Below, piece after piece: positions 56,200 to 64,000 of a stretch of 64,000 nucleotides of DNA. Numbering within the stretch: the first letter of the stretch is position 1; each line of letters starts with the position of its first letter. Both the position numbers and the translations under genes were made by a program. The notes beneath the pieces were generated by a model. The model searched no databases and had not been told where the DNA came from. It saw only the letters and a list, made by a program, of their open reading frames with translations. The DNA is from Lolium rigidum (Eukaryota; Streptophyta; Magnoliopsida; Poales; Poaceae), in NCBI RefSeq assembly GCF_022539505.1, contig NC_061508.1:34962256-35026255 (forward strand), written 5' to 3'.

Positions 56200-56425
56200 C
56201 CGCTTCGGCCGCAGCTCGGGGTTTTGCACCAGCTATGTAATGTTCCTGGCGGATTTCTGTTGTTAAATGGCGCCGCAATGCCGTTTTATGTTTTATCGGT
56301 CTCACACTCTCACTCCATTCCCAGAGTGGTCATTCTACTCGCGCGGGCCAACGCTCTTCCAACTCGATCCGCTGCAATTGTTTTCCATTAATTTTGGGAG
56401 AGAGCCGAGGTAACTAGTAATTCGT

Positions 56426-57938
56426 ACGCTCGTGAATACACTCACTACAGTAACTAGGTGAATACCCGTGCTTCGCCACGGCCTTTCAAAAAAAATTCTA
56501 GCCATACATTAAATATAAAGCATGCGAAATTTGATGTGTAAAAAACATAAACGCATAATATTGAAAAGTATACTTCGTCAAAATGTATTCTAAAATAACT
56601 AAAGATTTTCTAGGATGCTAAAGATAAATTTTCAAAATAGTTATATTAAATATGCATATAAATTAGGAAAGGCAACTAAGTATGCACTCATTTGTATGTG
56701 TAGAAAACGGTTCGACATCATTCAGTGCCACATGGTTGATTTTTCTGAAACGTACATAATCCATCCATGATCTATGGAAGGGAAACACATACTGAAATAA
56801 AATATGCAATATGTATGCAAAAAAATATTTAAAGTTCTATCTGAAATATTTGTAGTCATAGTTATCATGCCGTGTCTAGATTCATACTTCCAATTAAGGC
56901 TCGTGGGGGATGCCGGTGATCCCGTGGACTCACACATGTGACGAAGAGCGCCTCAGTCAACAAGTGTTTCCAAGAAAATTGCTGCACTCCATACAAATGA
57001 CCACATAGTTTACATCCTAGAAGCTATTATTACACCAGAACAATTTTACAAAGATGCACCAGAACAATTTTGTAGAGATGCACGAGCATGGAATGCTCAT
57101 CGTATAGATGCTGACATATCGAAAATATATCAGGCATATTTTCTATCTAAAGAGCAATTACAAACCATATTAGATAACTAAAGTCCTAGGGCATTGTACA
57201 AAAACAAAACAAAAAACACTTCCAATCCTTATTCCAGAATTGAACAGGGGATGCACACCTACACAGAACACCTGATCATCTTGTATTTTATAAAAATGAT
57301 GTATTTCCATACTTTTCAATTATCATACATCAATTCATAATTTTAAGGGATTGAGCATCATAAGATCATTTTCTACAAACTTCAATGCTGGTTTTATTTG
57401 TATTCTCAGAAAATTTTAATTAAAATTTAAGAACTACATTCACCTTTTTACAACTACTCTTTTCAAGATTTTGAAGTACATCCTCCTTTTGAAGGTCTAT
57501 TATGGCAAAAATTAAGTGTTTAACTCTTCATTTCATGGTAATAGAGACATTTATTGGAGATACTATGGAAAACCATTTACCAGAGCACGGTCAATGCCAA
57601 CGACCTAATCTTGTAGACCCATATATGACGATTGGGACAATATATATATGTACTAAAAATAAATTTGCATTTGCTTAGTAGTTATTACCATGATAAGTGG
57701 TTGAAATATCAATTCACCTAGGCATACTGTAATACAAGTACCCTTAATCATCTTTCAAACAGATCACATTTGACATGCCTATATAATTATATAAATATAA
57801 TATAATATTAAGCTACAGAAATGGAAGAAAAATAATATATTCAAATTGTAGAAAAAATAGGATAAGAGCTCAGTATTGAAGTATATGTTAGTTTGAAAAA
57901 ATAATTGGGGGTATATATACCTTCTGCTCAAATATATA
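56426..57938. other. no supported gene; repeat end near 56456
   Basis: AACTAGGTGAATACCCGTGC near 56452 starts a familiar-looking cereal repeat end (compare 4466-4498, inverted). The rest is AT-rich with short ORFs only. Confidence 0.35.
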
Positions 57939-58036
57939 CTCTCTTCATTTTATATTACGCTTATTTGGATGTATCGAGACACATTTTATCTATAAATACA
58001 TCTAAATCTGCAACAACTAATATAGAACAGATGGAG
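57939..58036. mobile_element. degenerate Stowaway MITE, 98 bp
   Basis: CTCTCTTCATTTTATATTAC and inverted CTAATATAGAACAGATGGAG with TA on both sides (57937-57938, 58037-58038). The terminus has diverged from CTCCCTCCGT. Confidence 0.65.
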
Positions 58037-58038
58037 TA

Positions 58039-59090
58039 TGAACACAACAGTCTGTGAAGTTCTCTCAATTACCAATGATATCATAGCTTGACTATCTTAA
58101 ATTATGATTTCACCAACAGTCTGGATGAAAACATCTATTCAGAAATATGAGCCAAAATTGAAGATAATCACAAACATCAACCGTGTGTACTTCAGGTGAA
58201 AGGAAAAATGGAACACAGAGGACCTAAATATTGAACATGTCTTTAAGTATGAATTGGCATCATATGAACTTGCCACTTAGCTACTTTGCCCACGGTAACT
58301 TACTGAGCCATTAACGATTGCCGGAAGTGTAAGGTAATCAAAAGCATTAGTGCCAGTACCGCGCTCCATGCGTTCGCATTCCCATACTTCCTCTGACACT
58401 TATCATAAAAGCACACCTTCCACGCAAACAGTTTAGCTGACATTCTAGTCTTTGGTTTCACCAATATGGAGTAAGCAAGTATGTTACTGCAGAGACACTT
58501 TATCAAGCATGAATCAATTGTCCCATTTTGCAGAAATGGGTATCAAGTAATAGCCACTTGCATGTTCTAGCTTCACTTATGTGGCTGGCAATCGTAGATA
58601 CAATCATCACATATGAACTCTCATCCGTTATTACACTAACTACATCATACTGTGCATGAATAAATTCAATATGAAATATGTGCTTGAAAGTTCAGTAACC
58701 ATAAATCATAATTGTGCAGACAAAATATATTTACTTAGCTGTCTATGCTTTATTACAGTAATGAAAAAAATGGACACTGCATGAACAATTAATCCCCATA
58801 AAGCTCAAGAATTTCCTCATGACAGTAGCTTAGTCAAGCTGGCATTCACGCAACACCTCTCTTTGAAAAGCAAAAGAACGGTGAAGACCTCAAGCCTGTT
58901 GAACAGGTGATCCACAAACTCACCCTGCTACATGCCAATCCAAACTCAGTTCAGAAATCAGAAAAGGCCACTCCAACATAAAACACCAAACGACCAGCAG
59001 AGGAAGAGACAATGAATATGCAGTTAATCTCCAACAAGCTCACCTGAATGGTTTCATCACATGGAAGCATCAGTCATTCAAAGCTGCACA
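58039..59090. other. no supported gene
   Basis: AT-rich. A minus-strand ORF at 58300-58506 ends in a hydrophobic stretch but has no recognisable family or conserved neighbours. Confidence 0.35.
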
Positions 59091-59097
59091 CCCAGGT

Positions 59098-59562
59098 GAC
59101 TTCACGTACGGGCGTCGCTATGGCCGTGGAGGTACCCCTGAGGTTGGGCTTTGCCTTGAAGGGACGCATGCCCAGGCTCTCCATGAGCTGGACCACTCAG
59201 CCGTCGCGCTGCTCATCCGGGATGATCCATGGGTGTGCGTGTGGGGATCTCAGCGAGTTGGTCTTGCACATGGAGTCGGACGCATTCAAGGACCGAACCA
59301 GTGGGCAATGGTGCAACGCGAACTGGCCTCGTATCGGAGAGAGCAGTCGCAGCGCTTGTGCGCATCGTCGTCCTCCTCCGCATCAGGTCCTTCCTCCCCG
59401 TGTGCCTGCGATGCTACTGCTTGGGTCATCTTTGGAGGGAGACCACGACGTGGAGGCAAGGGTCAAGGCAACCGAGCAGGTCCACCGGGGGCGGCGGCAA
59501 ATAGATTAGGGAGATGGATCGTGGCGACTTCGACCGGTTGCAGCCGAAAGCCGTGGCAGTGA
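59098..59562 (+). CDS. open frame of unknown family, possibly an exon
   Basis: A GC-rich frame is open from at least 59080 to a stop at 59562. It reads GRRYGRGGTPEVGLCLEGTH, ALHELDHSAVALLIRDDPW, QRVGLAHGVGRIQGPNQWAM, VQRELASYRREQ, then a Ser-rich and Gly/Arg-rich tail. The first ATG in this frame is inside (59233 region), so if coding it needs an upstream exon; a CACCCAG acceptor-like site lies at 59089-59095. Other frames are also open in places. I do not recognise the protein; a captured gene piece or host exon is equally possible. Confidence 0.3.
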   Translation, partial: DFTYGRRYGRGGTPEVGLCLEGTHAQALHELDHSAVALLIRDDPWVCVWGSQRVGLAHGVGRIQGPNQWAMVQRELASYRREQSQRLCASSSSSASGPSSPCACDATAWVIFGGRPRRGGKGQGNRAGPPGAAANRLGRWIVATSTGCSRKPWQ

Positions 59563-59936
59563 GCCCGGGATGGGGGGCCGTGACAGTTTTCAGGATCTGT
59601 TTTCCTCGCCAGGCGGGACGGGGGAGTTGGACGAAGGAACCTCTTCGTTGAGGTTGTTAGCGGTGGCTACTTTAATAGTAAAGAAATCATCTTGGTAGGA
59701 TAAAGACGTCGGGGTATTATTGTCCATCCTGAAAATGTGACACCAGGCATTCACCAGTTTGCTCTTAATAGTAGAGATACGGCGTACGCAACAACCGGCC
59801 TCAAGCGTGTCTACACTAAGCTCTCGCTGACACTACTAGCAGAGCCCGGGGCTAACATGGATTGATCAACATCCTACCCGTCACCTGTTTTAAGCTGCAT
59901 GCGGAATTTTCAATGCTTTGGCCATGTGACTTTTTT

Positions 59937-60153
59937 CTTGAAACGAGGCAAAAACTTTGCCTTTCATTGATATAGATATAGGAGAAAAGAGTTTATGAGA
60001 AAAACTGGCCGAAAAATCATTACAACACAACACCATACGCCAGTCCAAGGCTGCGCTCCACACGGGTCGACGACCAGGTCAACACCACACCTCAACGCAA
60101 CAGGCGGAGGCGAAAGACCGGAGCCACCGCTCCAACTACCACGCCGGCCCCAG
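59937..60153 (-). mobile_element. LINE 3'-end fragment, about 217 bp
   Basis: Flanked by GGCCATGTGACTTTTTT (59920-59936 and 60154-60170). The minus strand is a LINE 3' end with the usual CAATGAAAGGCAAAGTTTTT before the tail. The poly-T merges with the TSD, so its length is uncertain. Confidence 0.8.
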
Positions 60154-60179
60154 GGCCATGTGACTTTTTTGAAAATATG

Positions 60180-61019
60180 TTGTGTATTACTTAGAAAACA
60201 ATGTTTTGATTACAACCTTTCAAGACCGCTTTCGACATGCAGGTCGGCACCGCACGTGTAACACTCCACCACACAACTCATTACGACTAAATTAACATAG
60301 ACCATCGGCAACGCTATTACAATTTCTATTGACTTAAGAAAAGACAACTTATCGATCGGGTGGTTTCATCCTGTTGAAATCCTTTGCAATGAAACACACT
60401 TCGAACCGATCACAACTGCCCTCTCTAAAAACATGTAGCATTGAAGAGCAGTCTGTTTAGATGATAAGATTTGCAGAAGAGTTTGCAATTCCCAGCTTCA
60501 ATCCTTCAAGACAAGCAATAGCTTTCCCCATAGCTTAGATTGACATTGATTAATGAAATACCATGCTGAGAGGAGGATGTTACCCATATGATCCCGCAGC
60601 ACCACACCCCAAAGCACCATTCTTTTCTTCTTTTAGGAAGCTTGCGTTAACGTTGCATTTTATCCATCCATCATGTGGTTTTCCCAGACTTCCCTTTGCT
60701 CTTGTCCCAGATTTTGTGTCTTCTCTCCTATAAATGGCAGGTCGTCTATTTTTCCTTTTCGTTTTTTGTCCACTCTGATGTCTCCTTTCTTCAGGTTCTG
60801 CAAGGTAGCTAAGTAATTTTGCAAAAAAAAAATAGAATTTTGGATGGAATCTTTACCATCACCGAAAGTGATGTTATTTCTGTGGTGCCACGCTCTCCAC
60901 CAGATAAACATCATCTTATCCCACATATATTTGGACAATTTGTCAAGCAAGACGAAGACGCACTTATTCCCAGTAAAAGACAATTTAGAGTCATTTGGAA
61001 GCTTTAGACATGAGACAAG
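60180..61019 (-). pseudogene. older LINE ORF2 end: zinc linker and RNase H remnants
   Basis: The minus strand from 61018 reads DKLSKYMWDKMMFIWWRAWH and HRNNITFGDGKDSI (post-RT linker), then from about 60660 GWIKCNVNASFLKEEKNGAL (start of RNase H). Further down, in shifting frames, ETDCSS-like, FIAKDFNR and NCNSVAHGL words complete an RNase H domain to about 60180. Several frameshifts and stops. The fragment is cut at 61019/61020 by the CACTA element, so it is older than that insertion. Confidence 0.7.
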
Positions 61020-61607
61020 CACTGGTAGAAAAAAGGCCTTCCGGACAGCCCCATTAGTCGCGGATATGCAAGAACCGCGACCAATGGGACCTTTAGTCGC
61101 GGCCCTTGTGGCGAACCGCGACCAAAGGCCTGGGCCCAGCGCGCTCGGTGTCCAGCTGGTGGACGGGAGGGGCTTTAGTCGCGGTTGGCCAGGCCAACCG
61201 CGACTAAATGTCCTCAGGCCTAGCCCAAAGGCCTTTAGGCCAACCGCGACTAAAGCCCCTCCCCTATATATATCATCCAGCCCACAGCACTTAGCCATTT
61301 GGTGCCACTTCTCTTCACAAACTTCACAAGGGGGTGTAGGGTTTGCTTTTGGCTCCTCTTATGCACACAAGGTGTTTGATGAAATGTCCCAAGAGCATGA
61401 AACAAACATGATATGAAGTGTCGGAGCCACACTTGAGCGAGCTTCCTCATTTATTTTTTCCTCCTTGATCGCGGTTAGCAACAACTTGAACCTTTCATAT
61501 ATATGTGTCATTGATAAAATATGCATATGTGTGTAGTTCATTGTTTAATTTCTATTTAGTTTAACAAATGCATGATGGTTAATTATATATTTTGTATTAT
61601 AATAATG

Positions 61608-62560
61608 CGGATGAATCGGCAATGGATGTACGCTAGCCGACTCTCCGGCGAATTCACTACGGGTTTGAAAGATTTCCTCGTAGTGGCTAATGCGAACAAG
61701 CGGGGGGTTTTGTTATCTCGTCCATGTGTTGGTTGTAAGAATCAGAAGGGTTACTCTTCCTCAAGGGAAGTTCACCTGCACCTGATTCGGCATGGTTTCA
61801 TGCCAAGCTATAATTGTTAGACCAAGCATGGAGAAAGAGGGGTTATAATGGAAGAAGATGAAGAAGGGGATGACATCGATGAGAGATATCTTGATCATTT
61901 CGGTGATACTTTCATGGATGATGCTGAAGGTGGGGAAGGTGATCAAGAAGAGGCACGTGATGAGCCCGTTGATGATCTTGGTCGGACCATTGCTGATGCA
62001 CGGAGTCGCTGCGAAACTGAAAAGGAGAGGGAGAATTTGGATCGCATGTTAGAGGATCACAGAAAGGCGATGTACCCCGGATGCGATGATGGTCCGAAAA
62101 AGCTGGGCTGCACACTCGGATTTGCTGAAATGGAAGGCACGAGCAGGTGTAGCTGACTCGGCATTTGAAAACTTGCTGAAAATGTTGAAGAATATGTTTC
62201 CAAAGAATAACGAGTTGCCCGCCGATACGTACGAAGCAAAGAAGGTTGTCCGCCCTCTAGGTTTAGAGGTTCCGAAGATACATGCATGCATCAACGACTG
62301 CATCCTCTACCGCGGTGAATACGAAAATTTGAATGAATGCCCGGTATGCACTCGCATTGCGTTATAAGATCGAGGCGATGACCCTGGTGACGATGTTGAG
62401 GGCCAGAAACTCAGGAAGAAGGTTCCCGCCAAGGTGATGTGGTATGCTCCTATAATACCACGGTTGAAACGTCTGTTCAGGAACAAAGAGCATGCCAAGT
62501 TGTTGCGATGGCACAAAGAGGACCGTAAGTCGGACGGAAGTTATTTATGCGGAAGTTAGA
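61608..62560 (+). pseudogene. CACTA TNP2-type transposase N-terminal remnant
   Basis: MNRQWMYASRLSGEFTTGLK opens the usual N-terminal transposase-associated domain with CVGCKN, YSSSREVHLHLIRHGFMPSY (zinc-binding Cys/His). A TAG at 61818-61820 replaces the conserved Trp. The acidic stretch (EEDEEGDDIDE) and DDLGRTIADARS follow in the same frame to about 62100, then a frameshift to LLKWKARAGVADSAFENLLK, KIHACINDCILYRGEYENL and ECPVC, another shift near 62350, and KVPAKVMWYAPIIPRLKRLF to about 62520. The catalytic DDE part is absent. Clearly dead. Confidence 0.85.
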
Positions 62561-63590
62561 CCTGAGCATCACTTCAAACATTACTATATAACAATTCATC
62601 GGAGTGAATTGTTCCAGCTGTTCAATCTGCGCGAGCTCGACAAATCTATCATCAGTTGTTATGTTCTGTAAGTGATTTATTAATTTCTACCCCATCTCGT
62701 TCATTGCCTGCACTATAAATATATATATTGTCCTAACTATCTTGTTGTGTACGCTATTATGCAGATTAAAGAAGCGGGAAATGCGAATAAGGCGCGTCCA
62801 TGATGTTGGGTTCATTGACCCACAAATCGTTAATTCATATGTGTTAGAACACCACCCCAAAGACGTGGAGGATGACCTGTGGCGGTTTCTTATAAAACAG
62901 GAACTCAAAAGTGATATTCTATTTCCTTACCATTTTGGGTGAGTGTTTCTGTCTTGAACATATTCTCTTTTGTTTACTCCATGCATGGTATGTGGCTAAT
63001 CGATGAGTTATGCATGACTGTGCATGTATCGTGTCCGCAGGTTCCACTGGATTCTGCTAGTAATTCAAATTCAGAACTCCACAGTTCTCGTCCACGACTC
63101 TCTGAATATGGATCCGAAGCATTGGGCCGACATGAGAAAAATGATGCAAAAATAACTATTTTCATTCGTTTGCGCTCTATATCGATCGGCCTTTTTCGTT
63201 CATCATTTCCTAATATCAAGTAACTAATTAATAACTCTCTTGTTCATTTAATTTTCCTTGCCTCGTAGGGTTTGGAGACGGTTCGTAGATCAAAAGGTCG
63301 GTGAATTCAAAAAAGAGCTACATTTTAAAAGGGCAAAGGCTGCGACCGGGGATATTTAGCCACCGGGGACCAATCTATGTGGATACTATGTTTGTGAGAG
63401 GATCCGGAGATACACCACCGAGCGGCAGCCGTCCGAGAACAACATCGGGAGGAATAACCTCCGGACGACGCTTACTCCAGAAGCTCGCTTCCGACCACTT
63501 CAAGAGGAACTAGCTGGATGGTTCGCCAGAGAAGTCATCGATCCTAGAGGAGAACACTATGTAGAGGACGTAGAACTTTATATGCACTAA
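62560..63590 (+). pseudogene. Ulp1-like (C48) cysteine protease domain of the CACTA element
   Basis: Likely exons: about 62563-62668 (ITIHRSELFQLFNLRELDKS; donor GTAAGT at 62669), 62764-62939 (MRIRRVHDVGFIDPQIVNSY, FLIKQELKSDILFPYHFG; donor GTGAGT), about 63041-63150 (FHWILLVIQ, catalytic His; VHDSLNMDP, catalytic Asp) and about 63271-63590 (WRRFVDQKVGEFKKELHFKR, then PPGTNLCGYYVCERIRR with the catalytic Cys, ending VELYMH). The codon before PPGTN is TAG (63358-63360), where relatives carry the oxyanion-hole Gln, so the one nonsense change hits an active-site position. SUMO-protease-like ORFs are frequent passengers of plant CACTA and MULE elements. Confidence 0.7.
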
Positions 63591-63839
63591 ATATGTATAT
63601 GGAAACTTGTTCAAAATTGTATATGGTCATCCGATATCGAATATATATTGTATATTCCTCTTGAATTCTTTTTGGTTCTAATTTCAAATTTGTTTGAAAT
63701 TGTACATTCATATGCATGTATGTAGTACGGTAGAATATGTGAAACTCCTTCAAAATTAAAACCCAAAAGAAATAAAACAATACAAATTAAAAACAAACCA
63801 GATTTAGGGGGAGGGGGCTAAACCCTAAACCTCGCGGAG

Positions 63840-64000
63840 GCCTTTAGTCGCGGTTGGCCGAAGAACCGCGACTAAAGGTCCTCCGCCCGGCGCTCGCCTC
63901 GCCGCCCACGTGGACGGGCCTTTAGTCGCGGTTCGTAAGGAACCGCGACTAAAGGGGGGGCCTTTAGTCGCGCCTAATTGGTCGCGGTTGCGCAACCGCG
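63840..64000. repeat. CACTA 3' subterminal hairpin repeats
   Basis: CCTTTAGTCGCGGTTGGCC-GAAGAACCGCGACTAAAGG and two further hairpins (63909-63955, 63960-64000) form stems of about 17-18 bp. The window ends inside the last one. Confidence 0.85.

Larger units (their letters stand above)
44137..56425 (+). repeat. segmental duplication, copy 2
   Basis: Collinear with 21395-35835 (landmarks GGTGTATTTTCCT 44157, ACCAAATCCATATGTG 44258, GGTGTTTCATGAGATGAAGA 44789, CTATAGGGAAGACTTCTT 44861, AAGCTTTGTTTATTCGGACGCA 52067, GGCGTCACGACGG 55531, GGTACAGCACC 55592, CAAGCAAGAGGACGCCG 55712, gene 55861). Interrupted by the MULE at 45275-52032 and by fold-back elements at 52.9-55.1 kb. Confidence 0.75.
61020..64000 (+). 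mobile_element. CACTA (En/Spm-type) element, 5' part to window end
   Basis: Starts CACTGGTAGAAAAAAGGCC at 61020. Subterminal hairpins built of TTTAGTCGCGGTTGGCC and its complement lie at 61063-61258 and again at 63840-64000, where the other end is being approached; the 3' terminus lies outside the window. A TATA-like CTATATATATC at 61264 follows the 5' repeats. The interior holds remnants of a TNP2-type transposase and an Ulp1-like protease. About 3 kb against more than 8 kb for intact relatives, so a large internal deletion is likely. Confidence 0.9.

Noticed and set aside
58300..58506. Short minus ORF with a hydrophobic end
   Set aside because: Single short frame in AT-rich DNA without homology, promoter or conserved partner.
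60660..61298. A 212-codon minus ORF as one gene
   Set aside because: It is a chance fusion of CACTA terminal repeat (61020-61298) with LINE sequence (60660-61019).

Overview
The window is nuclear DNA of a grass, most likely a Triticeae/Pooideae cereal. The reasons are spliced plant genes, Stowaway and Tourist MITEs, CACTA ends built of 'CTTTAGTCGCGG' hairpins, LINE tails and a long-TIR Mutator-like element of the kinds common in wheat, barley and Aegilops, and low gene density. The species cannot be fixed from the sequence alone.

Host genes are few. (1) An apparently intact nine-exon gene on the minus strand (14508-19818) encodes a 329-residue homologue of the plant heptahelical protein GCR1; all eight introns have GT-AG ends and the phases add up. 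(2) A 139-residue multi-span membrane protein lies at 4954-5373 (minus). (3) Two paralogous small Arg-rich proteins lie at 35285-35632 and 55861-56199, each with a TATA box and conserved leader. They are the right-hand landmarks of a local segmental duplication (about 21395-35835 and 44137-56425) whose copies were later broken by different insertions.

The rest is mobile DNA at different stages of decay. 0-9 kb: a TIR element with a TATA-driven ORF, triplicated RNase H fragments, a PIF/Harbinger remnant and a direct-repeat block. 9.18-14.19 kb: a LINE with a 21-A tail and a 10-bp target-site duplication (TSD), landing 316 bp beyond the GCR1 stop. 20.2-22.1 kb: a MULE with a nested Tourist MITE, then a Stowaway. 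23.4-24.8 kb: a truncated LINE with a 15-bp TSD. 27.0-32.8 kb: a degenerate tandem array of about 100-145-bp monomers with a hint of a 0.67-kb higher-order period. 39.9-42.6 kb: another truncated LINE with a 44-bp inverted copy of flanking DNA at its 5' junction.

45275-52032 is a 6.76-kb Mutator-like element with about 530-bp TIRs and a perfect 9-bp TSD. Two spliced genes are transcribed inward from its ends: a MURA-type transposase with D, D and E in place but frameshifted, and, in the position held by mudrB in maize MuDR, a B3-domain-like gene. A coiled-coil ORF and a 580-bp inverted repeat lie between them. The TIRs and the centre share a family of GGCGCC-rich hairpins, and a 100-N gap sits inside one of these.

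52.9-55.1 kb holds a cluster of fold-back elements. From 61020 to the window end is a decayed CACTA element, inserted into an older LINE, with TNP2-like and Ulp1 (C48) protease-like remnants. No tRNA, rRNA, CRISPR or bacterial-type feature was seen. All assignments are by eye, without database searches.
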